From assembly GCA_026874595.1 (NCBI GenBank), contig CM049310.1, positions 89,785,556 through 89,849,555 of the forward strand: a stretch of DNA of 64,000 bases, given 5' to 3'. Source of the stretch: Sipunculus nudus (lineage: Eukaryota; Annelida; Sipuncula; Golfingiida; Sipunculidae). Each line of letters opens with the position of its first letter. Within the stretch, counting starts at the first letter, position 1. The notes below the pieces were generated by a model, which worked only from the letters and a program-made list of their open reading frames with translations, made no database searches and was not told the origin of the DNA. The position numbers were made by a program, and so were the translations under genes. Shown here piece by piece: positions 48,956 to 62,132 of this stretch.

Positions 48956-51900
48956 ATTCATGTGCACGAACAGGCACTGTTATGTAGCCGGGGAACTAGT
49001 CTTCGTCCCTACGGGTCATAATCGTGTTTAAATTTGGGAGAATACATCATTTATGTGGTGTTTTTACAATAAGCAAAGCATAAGCAAAACGTAAACAAAG
49101 TGTAAGCAAAGGAATTAGGACTTCATAAAAGCGATTTTCGACCGTTTTCTGAAGTTATAATGTCTTATTCGACGTGTCAGGAGTCTTATTTATGACAGAA
49201 ATCGTGCAAAACACTAGAGATATTGTGATCAAGTGAGAAAATAGGTCCCGAAAATCCATAATATCTCCATAAAAAAAGCAGAATTATACATTTCTGATTT
49301 TGATTGAACGAATTTGCTCTTTATTTTTATATTCATGTGCACGAACAGGCACTGTTATGTAGCCGGGGAACTAGTCTTCGTCCCTATGGGTCATAATCGT
49401 GTTTAAATTTGGGAGAATACATCATTTATGTGGTATTTTTACAATAAGCAAAGCATAAGCAAAACGTAAACAAAGTGTAAGCAAAGGAATTAGTACTGCA
49501 TAAATAAGATTTTCGACCGTTTTTTGAAGTTATAATGTATTATTCAACTTGTCAGGAGTCTTATTTATGACAGAAATCGTGCAAAACAGTAGAGATATTG
49601 TGATCAAATGAGAAAATAGGTCCCGAAAATCCATAATATCCAATTGAGAAAAAAGCAGAATTATACATTTCTGATTTTGATTGAACGAATTTGCTCTTTA
49701 TTTTTATATTCATGTGCACGAACAGGCACTGTAATGTAGCCCGGGTACTAGTCTTCGTCCCTACGGGTCAAAATCGTGTTTAAATTTAGGAGAATACATC
49801 ATTTATGTGGTGTTTTTACAATAAGCAATGCATAAGCAAAACGTAGACAAAGTGTAAGCAAAGGAATTAGTACTTCATAAATAAGATTTTCGACCGTTTT
49901 TTGAAGTTAAAATGTATTATTCAACTTGTCAGGAGTCTTATTTATGACAGAAATCATGCAAAACAGTAGAGATATTGTGATCAAATGAGAAAATAGGTCC
50001 CGAAAATCCATAATATCCAATTGAGAAAAAAGCACAATTATACATTTCTGATTTTGAATGAACGAATTTGCTCTTTATTTTTATATTCATGTGCACGAAC
50101 AGGCACTGTTATGTAGCCGGGGAACTAGTCTTCGTCCCTATGGGTCATAATCGTGTTTAAATTTGGGAGAATACATCATTTATGTGGTGTTTTTACATAA
50201 AGCAAAGCATAAGCAAAACGTAAACAAAGTGTAAGCAAAGGAATTAGGACTTCATAAAAGCGATTTTCGACCGTTTTCTGAAGTTATAATGTATTATTCG
50301 ACGTGTCAGGAGTCTTATTTATGACAGAAATCGTGCAAAACAGTAGAGATATTGTGATCAAATGAGAAAATAGGTCCCGAAAATGCATAATATCCAATTG
50401 AGAAAAAAAGCACAATTATACATTTCTGATTTTGATTGAACGAATTTGCTCTTTATTTTTATATTCATGTGCACGGATAGGCACTGTTATGTAGCCCGGG
50501 TACTAGTCTTCGTCCCTACGGGTCAAAATCGTGTTTAAATTCAGGAGAATACATCATTTTTGTGGTGTTTTTACAATAAGCAAAGCATAAGCAAAACGTG
50601 GACAAAGTGTAAGCAAAGGAATAAGAACTTCATTAATGAGATTTTCGACCGTTTATTGAAGTTATAATGTATTATTCAACTTGTCAGGAGTCTTATTTAT
50701 GACAGAAATCGTGCAAAACAGTAGAGATATTGAGATCAAGTGAGAAAATAGGTCCCGAAAATTCATAATATCTCCTTAAGAAAAAGCAGAATTATACATT
50801 TCTGATTTTGATTGAACGAATTTGCTCTTTATTTTTATATTCATGTGCACGAACAGGCACTGTTATGTAGCCCGGGAACTAGTCTTCGTCCCTATGGGTC
50901 AAAATCGTGTTTAAATTTGAGAGAATACATCATGTATGTGGTGTTTTTACAATAAGCAAAGCATAAGCAAAACGTAAACAAAGTGTAAGCAAAGGAATTA
51001 GGACTTCATAAATGCGATTTTCGACCGTTTTCTGAAGTTATAATGTATTATTCGACGTGTCAGGAGTCTTATTTAAGACAGAAATCGTGCAAAACACTAG
51101 AGTTATTGTGATCAAGTGAGAAAATAGGTCCCGAAAATCCATAATATCTCCTTAAGAAAAAGCAGAATTATACATTTCTGATTTTGATTGAACGAATTTG
51201 CTCTTTATTTTTATATTCATGTGCACGAACAGGCACTGTTATGTAGCCCGGGAACTAGTCTTCGTCCCTATGGGTCAAAATCGTGTTTAAATTTAGGAGA
51301 ATACATCATTATTTGTGGTGTTTTTACAATAAGCAAGGTATAAGCAAAACGTAGACAAAGTGTAAGCAAAGGAATTAGGACTTCATAAATGAGATTTTCG
51401 ACCGTTTATTGAAGTTATAATGTATTATTCAACTTGTCAGGAGTCTTATTTATGACAGAAATCGTGCAAATCAGTAGAGATATTGTGATCAAATCAGAAA
51501 ATAGGTCCCGAAAATCCATAATATCCAATTGAGAAAAATGCAGAATTATACATTTCTGATTTAGATTGAACGAATTTGCTCTTTATTTTTATATTCATGT
51601 GCACGAACAGGCACTGTTATGTAGCCGGAGAACTAATCTTCGTCCCTATTTGTCAAAATCGTGTTTAAATTTGAGAGAATACATCATGTATGTGGTGTTT
51701 TTACAATAAGCAAAGCATAAGCAAAACGTAAACAAAGTGTAAGCAAAGGAATTAGGACTTCATAAATGCGATTTTCGACCGTTTTCTGAAGTTATAATGT
51801 ATTATTCGACGTGTCAGGAGTCTTATTTAAGACAGAAATCGTGCAAAACACTAGAGATATTGTGATCAAGTGAGAAAATAGGTCCCGAAAATCCATAATA

Positions 51901-53476
51901 TCTCCTTAAGAAAAAGCAGAATTATACATTTCTGATTTTGATTGAACGAATTTGCTCTTTATTTTTATATTCATGTGGACGAACAGGCACTGTTATGTAG
52001 CCCGGGAACTAGTCTTCGTCCCTATATGTCAAAAACGTGTTTAAATTTAGGAGAATACATCATTTATGTGGTGTTTTTACAATAAGCAAGGCATAAGCAA
52101 AACGTAGACAAAGTGTAAGCAAAGGAATTAGGACTTCATAAATGAGATTTTCGACCGTTTTTTGAAGTTATAATGTATTATTCGACGTTTCAGGAGTCTT
52201 ATTTATGACAGAAATCGTGCAAAACACCAGAGATATTGTGATCAAGTGAGAAAATAGGTCCCGAAAATCCATAATATCTCCTTAAAAAAAGCAGAATTAT
52301 ACATTTCTGATTTTGATTGAACGAATTTGCCCTTTATTTTTATATTCATGTGCACGAACAGGCACTGTTATGTAGCCCGGGTACTAGTCTTCGTCCCTAC
52401 GGGTCAAAATCGTGTTTAAATTTAGGAGAATACATCATTTATGTGGTGTTTTTACAATAAGCAAAGCATAAGCAAAACGTAGACAAAGTGTAAGCAAAGG
52501 AATTAGGACTCCATAAATGAGATTTTCGACCGTTTATTGAAGTTATAATGTATTATTCAACTTGTCAGGAGTCTTATTTATGACAGAAATCGTGCAAAAC
52601 AGTAGAGATATTGAGATCAAATCAGAAAATAGGTCCTGAAAATCCATAATATCCAATTGATAAAAAAATGCAGAATTATACATTTCTGATTTTGATTGAA
52701 CGAATTTGCTCTTTATTTTTATATTCATGTGCACGAACAGGCACTGTTATGTAGCCCGGGAACTAGTCTTCGTCCCTATGGGTCAAAATCGTGTTTAAAT
52801 TTAGGAGAATACATCATTATTTGTGGTGTTTTTACAATAAGCAAGGTATAAGCAAAACGTAGACAAAGTGTAAGCAAAGGAATTAGGACTTCATAAATGA
52901 GATTTTCGACCGTTTATTGAAGTTATAATGTATTATTCAACTTGTCAGGAGTCTTATTTATGACAGAAATCGTGCAAATCAGTAGAGATATTGTGATCAA
53001 ATCAGAAAATAGGTCCCGAAAATCCATTATATCCAATTGAGAAAAATGCAGAATTATACATTTCTGATTTAGATTGAACGAATTTGCTCTTTATTTTTAT
53101 ATTCATGTGCACGAACAGGCACTGTTATGTAGCCCGGGAACTAGTCTTCGTCCCTATGGGTCAAAATCGTGTTTAAATTTGAGAGAATACATCATGTATG
53201 TGGTGTTTTTACAATAAGCAAAGCATAAGCAAAACGTAAACAAAGTGTAAGCAAAGGAATTAGGACTTCATAAATGCGATTTTCGACCGTTTTCTGAAGT
53301 TATAATGTATTATTCGACGTGTCAGGAGTCTTATTTAAGACAGAAATCGTGCAAAACACTAGAGTTATTGTGATCAAGTGAGAAAATAGGTCCCGAAAAT
53401 CCATAATATCTCCTTAAGAAAAAGCAGAATTATACATTTCTGATTTTGATTGAACGAATTTGCTCTTTATTTTTAT
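48956..53476 (+). repeat. 12-monomer HOR, copy 4 (4,521 bp)
   Basis: The order is H E I J K L B1 C A'' D B2 L, with starts 48956, 49331, 49708, 50085, 50463, 50839, 51215, 51593, 51969, 52344, 52723 and 53101. It matches 13930-18449, with one extra A in the J monomer. Confidence 0.94.
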
Positions 53477-56400
53477 ATTCATGTGCACGAACAGGCACTG
53501 TTATGTAGCCCGGGAACTAGTCTTCGTCCCTATGGGTCAAAATCGTGTTTAAATTTAGGAGAATACATCATTATTTGTGGTGTTTTTACAATAAGCAAGG
53601 TATAAGCAAAACGTAGACAAAGTGTAAGCAAAGGAATTAGGACTTCATAAATGAGATTTTCGACCGTTTATTGAAGTTATAATGTATTATTCAACTTGTC
53701 AGGAGTCTTATTTATGACAGAAATCGTGCAAATCAGTAGAGATATTGTGATCAAATCAGAAAATAGGTCCCGAAAATCCATAATATCCAATTGAGAAAAA
53801 TGCAGAATTATACATTTCTGATTTAGATTGAACGAATTTGCTCTTTATTTTTATATTCATGTGCACGAACAGGCACTGTTATGTAGCCGGAGAACTAATC
53901 TTCGTCCCTATTTGTCAAAATCGTGTTTAAATTTGAGAGAATACATCATGTATGTGGTGTTTTTACAATAAGCAAAGCATAAGCAAAACGTAAACAAAGT
54001 GTAAGCAAAGGAATTAGGACTTCATAAATGCGATTTTCGACCGTTTTCTGAAGTTATAATGTATTATTCGACGTGTCAGGAGTCTTATTTAAGACAGAAA
54101 TCGTGCAAAACACTAGAGATATTGTGATCAAGTGAGAAAATAGGTCCCGAAAATCCATAATATCTCCTTAAGAAAAAGCAGAATTATACATTTCTGATTT
54201 TGATTGAACGAATTTGCTCTTTATTTTTATATTCATGTGCACGAACAGGCACTGTTATGTAGCCCGGGAACTAGTCTTCGTCCCTATATGTCAAAATCGT
54301 GTTTAAATTTAGGAGAATACATCATTTATGTGGTGTTTTTACAATAAGCAAGGCATAAGCAAAACGTAGACAAAGTGTAAGCAAAGGAATTAGGACTTCA
54401 TAAATGAGATTTTCGACCGTTTTTTGAAGTTATAATGTATTATTCGACGTTTCAGGAGTCTTATTTATGACAGAAATCGTGCAAAACACCAGAGATATTG
54501 TGATCAAGTGAGAAAATAGGTCCCGAAAATCCATAATATCTCCTTAAAAAAAGCAGAATTATACATTTCTGATTTTGATTGAACGAATTTGCCCTTTATT
54601 TTTATATTCATGTGCACGAACAGGCACTGTTATGTAGCCCGGGTACTAGTCTTCGTCCCTACGGGTCAAAATCGTGTTTAAATTCAGGAGAATACATCAT
54701 TTATGTGGTGTTTTTACAATAAGCAAGGTATAAGCAAAACGTAGACAAAGTGTAAGCAAAGGAATTAGGACTTCATAAATGAGATTTTCGACCGTTTATT
54801 GAAGTTATAATGTATTATTCAACTTGTCAGGAGTCTTATTTATGACAGAAATCGTGCAAATCAGTAGAGATATTGTGATCAAATCAGAAAATAGGTCCCG
54901 AAAATCCATTATATCCAATTGAGAAAAATGCAGAATTATACATTTCTGATTTAGATTGAACGAATTTGCTCTTTATTTTTATATTCATGTGCACGAACAG
55001 GCACTGTTATGTAGCCCGGGAACTAGTCTTCGTCCCTATGGGTCAAAATCGTGTTTAAATTTGAGAGAATACATCATGTATGTGGTGTTTTTACAATAAG
55101 CAAAGCATAAGCAAAACGTAAACAAAGTGTAAGCAAAGGAATTAGGACTTCATAAATGCGATTTTCGACCGTTTTCTGAAGTTATAATGTATTATTCGAC
55201 GTGTCAGGAGTCTTATTTAAGACAGAAATCGTGCAAAACACTAGAGTTATTGTGATCAAGTGAGAAAATAGGTCCCGAAAATCCATAATATCTCCTTAAG
55301 AAAAAGCAGAATTATACATTTCTGATTTTGATTGAACGAATTTGCTCTTTATTTTTATATTCATGTGCACGAACAGGCACTGTTATGTAGCCCGGGAACT
55401 AGTCTTCGTCCCTATGGGTCAAAATCGTGTTTAAATTTAGGAGAATACATCATTATTTGTGGTGTTTTTACAATAAGCAAGGTATAAGCAAAACGTAGAC
55501 AAAGTGTAAGCAAAGGAATTAGGACTTCATAAATGAGATTTTCGACCGTTTATTGAAGTTATAATGTATTATTCAACTTGTCAGGAGTCTTATTTATGAC
55601 AGAAATCGTGCAAATCAGTAGAGATATTGTGATCAAATCAGAAAATAGGTCCCGAAAATCCATAATATCCAATTGAGAAAAATGCAGAATTATACATTTC
55701 TGATTTAGATTGAACGAATTTGCTCTTTATTTTTATATTCATGTGCACGAACAGGCACTGTTATGTAGCCGGAGAACTAATCTTCGTCCCTATTTGTCAA
55801 AATCGTGTTTAAATTTGAGAGAATACATCATGTATGTGGTGTTTTTACAATAAGCAAAGCATAAGCAAAACGTAAACAAAGTGTAAGCAAAGGAATTAGG
55901 ACTTCATAAATGCGATTTTCGACCGTTTTCTGAAGTTATAATGTATTATTCGACGTGTCAGGAGTCTTATTTAAGACAGAAATCGTGCAAAACACTAGAG
56001 ATATTGTGATCAAGTGAGAAAATAGGTCCCGAAAATCCATAATATCTCCTTAAGAAAAAGCAGAATTATACATTTCTGATTTTGATTGAACGAATTTGCT
56101 CTTTATTTTTATATTCATGTGCACGAACAGGCACTGTTATGTAGCCCGGGAACTAGTCTTCGTCCCTATATGTCAAAATCGTGTTTAAATTTAGGAGAAT
56201 ACATCATTTATGTGGTGTTTTTACAATAAGCAAGGCATAAGCAAAACGTAGACAAAGTGTAAGCAAAGGAATTAGGACTTCATAAATGAGATTTTCGACC
56301 GTTTTTTGAAGTTATAATGTATTATTCGACGTTTCAGGAGTCTTATTTATGACAGAAATCGTGCAAAACACCAGAGATATTGTGATCAAGTGAGAAAATA

Positions 56401-58745
56401 GGTCCCGAAAATCCATAATATCTCCTTAAAAAAAGCAGAATTATACATTTCTGATTTTGATTGAACGAATTTGCCCTTTATTTTTATATTCATGTGCACG
56501 AACAGGCACTGTTATGTAGCCCGGGTACTAGTCTTCGTCCCTACGGGTCAAAATCGTGTTTAAATTCAGGAGAATACATCATTTATGTGGTGTTTTTACA
56601 ATAAGCAAGGTATAAGCAAAACGTAGACAAAGTGTAAGCAAAGGAATTAGGACTTCATAAATGAGATTTTCGACCGTTTATTGAAGTTATAATGTATTAT
56701 TCAACTTGTCAGGAGTCTTATTTATGACAGAAATCGTGCAAATCAGTAGAGATATTGTGATCAAATCAGAAAATAGGTCCCGAAAATCCATTATATCCAA
56801 TTGAGAAAAATGCAGAATTATACATTTCTGATTTAGATTGAACGAATTTGCTCTTTATTTTTATATTCATGTGCACGAACAGGCACTGTTATGTAGCCCG
56901 GGAACTAGTCTTCGTCCCTATGGGTCAAAATCGTGTTTAAATTTGAGAGAATACATCATGTATGTGGTGTTTTTACAATAAGCAAAGCATAAGCAAAACG
57001 TAAACAAAGTGTAAGCAAAGGAATTAGGACTTCATAAATGCGATTTTCGACCGTTTTCTGAAGTTATAATGTATTATTCGACGTGTCAGGAGTCTTATTT
57101 AAGACAGAAATCGTGCAAAACACTAGAGTTATTGTGATCAAGTGAGAAAATAGGTCCCGAAAATCCATAATATCTCCTTAAGAAAAAGCAGAATTATACA
57201 TTTCTGATTTTGATTGAACGAATTTGCTCTTTATTTTTATATTCATGTGCACGAACAGGCACTGTTATGTAGCCCGGGAACTAGTCTTCGTCCCTATGGG
57301 TCAAAATCGTGTTTAAATTTAGGAGAATACATCATTATTTGTGGTGTTTTTACAATAAGCAAGGTATAAGCAAAACGTAGACAAAGTGTAAGCAAAGGAA
57401 TTAGGACTTCATAAATGAGATTTTCGACCGTTTATTGAAGTTATAATGTATTATTCAACTTGTCAGGAGTCTTATTTATGACAGAAATCGTGCAAATCAG
57501 TAGAGATATTGTGATCAAATCAGAAAATAGGTCCCGAAAATCCATAATATCCAATTGAGAAAAATGCAGAATTATACATTTCTGATTTAGATTGAACGAA
57601 TTTGCTCTTTATTTTTATATTCATGTGCACGAACAGGCACTGTTATGTAGCCGGAGAACTAATCTTCGTCCCTATTTGTCAAAATCGTGTTTAAATTTGA
57701 GAGAATACATCATGTATGTGGTGTTTTTACAATAAGCAAAGCATAAGCAAAACGTAAACAAAGTGTAAGCAAAGGAATTAGGACTTCATAAATGCGATTT
57801 TCGACCGTTTTCTGAAGTTATAATGTATTATTCGACGTGTCAGGAGTCTTATTTAAGACAGAAATCGTGCAAAACACTAGAGATATTGTGATCAAGTGAG
57901 AAAATAGGTCCCGAAAATCCATAATATCTCCTTAAGAAAAAGCAGAATTATACATTTCTGATTTTGATTGAACGAATTTGCTCTTTATTTTTATATTCAT
58001 GTGCACGAACAGGCACTGTTATGTAGCCCGGGAACTAGTCTTCGTCCCTATATGTCAAAATCGTGTTTAAATTTAGGAGAATACATCATTTATGTGGTGT
58101 TTTTACAATAAGCAAGGCATAAGCAAAACGTAGACAAAGTGTAAGCAAAGGAATTAGGACTTCATAAATGAGATTTTCGACCGTTTTTTGAAGTTATAAT
58201 GTATTATTCGACGTTTCAGGAGTCTTATTTATGACAGAAATCGTGCAAAACACCAGAGATATTGTGATCAAGTGAGAAAATAGGTCCCGAAAATCCATAA
58301 TATCTCCTTAAAAAAAGCAGAATTATACATTTCTGATTTTGATTGAACGAATTTGCCCTTTATTTTTATATTCATGTGCACGAACAGGCACTGTTATGTA
58401 GCCCGGGTACTAGTCTTCGTCCCTACGGGTCAAAATCGTGTTTAAATTCAGGAGAATACATCATTTATGTGGTGTTTTTACAATAAGCAAAGCATAAGCA
58501 AAACGTGGACAAAGTGTAAGCAAAGGAATAAGAACTTCATTAATGAGATTTTCGACCGTTTATTGAAGTTATAATGTATTATTCAACTTGTCAGGAGTCT
58601 TATTTATGACAGAAATCGTGCAAAACAGTAGAGATATTGAGATCAAGTGAGAAAATAGGTCCCGAAAATTCATAATATCTCCTTAAGAAAAAGCAGAATT
58701 ATACATTTCTGATTTTGATTGAACGAATTTGCTCTTTATTTTTAT
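53477..58745 (+). repeat. 5-monomer HOR region with one extra copy
   Basis: The order is B C A' K'|B2 L B C A' K'|B2 L B C A' K', with starts 53477, 53855, 54231, 54606, 54983, 55359, 55737, 56113, 56488, 56865, 57241, 57619, 57995 and 58370. The 1,882 bp unit K'|B2-L-B-C-A' occurs at 54606-56487 and again at 56488-58369. The first long copy has it once (19579-21460). Confidence 0.93.
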
Positions 58746-61700
58746 ATTCATGTGCACGAACAGGCACTGTTATGTAGCCCGGGAACTAGTCTTCGTCCCT
58801 ATGGGTCAAAATCGTGTTTAAATTTAGGAGAATACATCATTATTTGTGGTGTTTTTACAATAAGCAAGGTATAAGCAAAACGTAGACAAAGTGTAAGCAA
58901 AGGAATTAGGACTTCATAAATGAGATTTTCGACCGTTTATTGAAGTTATAATGTATTATTCAACTTGTCAGGAGTCTTATTTATGACAGAAATCGTGCAA
59001 ATCAGTAGAGATATTGTGATCAAATCAGAAAATAGGTCCCGAAAATCCATAATATCCAATTGAGAAAAATGCAGAATTATACATTTCTGATTTAGATTGA
59101 ACGAATTTGCTCTTTATTTTTATATTCATGTGCACGAACAGGCACTGTTATGTAGCCGGAGAACTAATCTTCGTCCCTATTTGTCAAAATCGTGTTTAAA
59201 TTTGAGAGAATACATCATGTATGTGGTGTTTTTACAATAAGCAAAGCATAAGCAAAACGTAAACAAAGTGTAAGCAAAGGAATTAGGACTTCATAAATGC
59301 GATTTTCGACCGTTTTCTGAAGTTATAATGTATTATTCGACGTGTCAGGAGTCTTATTTAAGACAGAAATCGTGCAAAACACTAGAGATATTGTGATCAA
59401 GTGAGAAAATAGGTCCCGAAAATCCATAATATCTCCTTAAGAAAAAGCAGAATTATATATTTCTGATTTTGATTGAACGAATTTGCTCTTTATTTTTATA
59501 TTCATGTGCACGAACAGGCACTGTTATGTAGCCCGGGAACTAGTCTTCGTCCCTATATGTCAAAATCGTGTTTAAATTTAGGAGAATACATCATTTATGT
59601 GGTGTTTTTACAATAAGCAAGGCATAAGCAAAACGTAGACAAAGTGTAAGCAAAGGAATTAGGACTTCATAAATGAGATTTTCGACCGTTTTTTGAAGTT
59701 ATAATGTATTATTCGACGTTTCAGGAGTCTTATTTATGACAGAAATCGTGCAAAACACCAGAGATATTGTGATCAAGTGAGAAAATAGGTCCCGAAAATC
59801 CATAATATCTCCTTAAAAAAAGCAGAATTATACATTTCTGATTTTGATTGAACGAATTTGCCCTTTATTTTTATATTCATGTGCACGAACAGGCACTGTT
59901 ATGTAGCCCGGGTACTAGTCTTCGTCCCTACGGGTCAAAATCGTGTTTAAATTTGAGAGAATACATCATGTATGTGGTGTTTTTACAATAAGCAAAGCAA
60001 AAGCAAAACGTAAACAAAGTGTAAGCAAAGGAATTAGGACTTCATAAATGCGATTTTCGACCGTTTTCTGAAGTTATAATGTATTATTCGACGTGTCAGG
60101 AGTCTTATTTAAGACAGAAATCGTGCAAAACACTAGAGTTATTGTGATCAAGTGAGAAAATAGGTCCCGAAAATCCATAATATCTCCTTAAGAAAAAGCA
60201 GAATTATACATTTCTGATTTTGATTGAACGAATTTGCTCTTTATTTTTATATTCATGTGCACGAACAGGCACTGTTATGTAGCCCGGGAACTAGTCTTCG
60301 TCCCTATGGGTCAAAATCGTGTTTAAATTTAGGAGAATACATCATTATTTGTGGTGTTTTTACAATAAGCAAGGTATAAGCAAAACGTAGACAAAGTGTA
60401 AGCAAAGGAATTAGGACTTCATAAATGAGATTTTCGACCGTTTATTGAAGTTATAATGTATTATTCAACTTGTCAGGAGTCTTATTTATGACAGAAATCG
60501 TGGAAATCAGTAGAGATATTGTGATCAAATCAGAAAATAGGTCCCGAAAATCCATAATATCCAATTGAGAAAAATGCAGAATTATACATTTCTGATTTAG
60601 ATTGAACGAATTTGCTCTTTATTTTTATATTCATGTGCACGAACAGGCACTGTTATGTAGCCGGAGAACTAATCTTCGTCCCTATTTGTCAAAATCGTGT
60701 TTAAATTTGAGAGAATACATCATGTATGTGGTGTTTTTACAATAAGCAAAGCATAAGCAAAACGTAAACAAAGTGTAAGCAAAGGAATTAGGACTTCATA
60801 AATGCGATTTTCGACCGTTTTCTGAAGTTATAATGTATTATTCGACGTGTCAGGAGTCTTATTTAAGACAGAAATCGTGCAAAACACTAGACATATTGTG
60901 ATCAAGTGAGAAAATAGGTCCCGAAAATCCATAATATCTCCTTAAGAAAAAGCAGAATTATACATTTCTGATTTTGATTGAACGAATTTGCTCTTTATTT
61001 TTATATTCATGTGCACGAACAGGCACTGTTATGTAGCCCGGGAACTAGTCTTCGTCCCTATATGTCAAAATCGTGTTTAAATTTAGGAGAATACATCATT
61101 TATGTGGTGTTTTTACAATAAGCAAGGCATAAGCAAAACGTAGACAAAGTGTAAGCAAAGGAATTAGGACTTCATAAATGAGATTTTCGACCGTTTTTTG
61201 AAGTTATAATGTATTATTCGACGTTTCAGGAGTCTTATTTATGACAGAAATCGTGCAAAACACCAGAGATATTGTGATCAAGTGAGAAAATAGGTCCCGA
61301 AAATCCATAATATCTCCTTAAAAAAAGCAGAATTATACATTTCTGATTTTGATTGAACGAATTTTCCCTTTATTTTTATATTCATGTGCACGAACAGGCA
61401 CTGTTATGTAGCCCGGGTACTAGTCTTCGTCCCTACGGGTCAAAATCGTGTTTAAATTTAGGAGAATACATCATTTATGTGGTGTTTTTACAATAAGCAA
61501 AGCATAAGCAAAACGTAGACAAAGTGTAAGCAAAGGAATTAGGACTCCATAAATGAGATTTTCGACCGTTTATTGAAGTTATAATGTATTATTCAACTTG
61601 TCAGGAGTCTTATTTATGACAGAAATCGTGCAAATCAGTAGAGATATTGTGATCAAATCAGAAAATAGGTCCCGAAAATCCATTATATCCAATTGAGAAA

Positions 61701-62132
61701 AATGCAGAATTATACATTTCTGATTTAGATTGAACGAATTTGCTCTTTATTTTTATATTCATGTGCACGAATAGGCACTGTTATGTAGCCGGAGAACTAA
61801 TCTTCGTCCCTATTTGTCAAAATCGTGTTTAAATTTGAGAGAATACATCATGTATGTGGTGTTTTTACAATAAGCAAAGCATAAGCAAAACGTAAACAAA
61901 GTGTAAGCAAAGGAATTAGGACTTCATAAATGCGATTTTCGACCGTTTTCTGAAGTTATAATGTATTATTCGACGTGTCAGGAGTCTTATTTAAGACAGA
62001 AATCGTGCAAAACACTAGAGTTATTGTGATCAAGTGAGAAAATAGGTCCCGAAAATCCATAATATCTCCTTAAGAAAAAGCAGAATTATACATTTCTGAT
62101 TTTGATTGAACGAATTTGCTCTTTATTTTTAT
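58746..62132 (+). repeat. Copy 2 sub-block: B C A' D|L B C A' D|B C|L
   Basis: Starts: 58746, 59124, 59500, 59875, 60251, 60629, 61005, 61380 and 61757. It matches 21837-22965 and then, after the chimera at 59875, matches 27115-28996. Ten monomers of the 4-mer region are absent. Confidence 0.93.
59875..60250 (+). repeat. Chimeric monomer D|L, deletion junction
   Basis: The front is D (GGGTACTAG, CCCTACGGGTC) as in the monomer at 22966. From TTGAGAG onward it is L with the private GCAAAAGC of the monomer at 26739. The switch lies within about 25 bp near 59930-59955. It joins two places that are 3,773 bp (ten monomers) apart in the first long copy. Confidence 0.93.
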
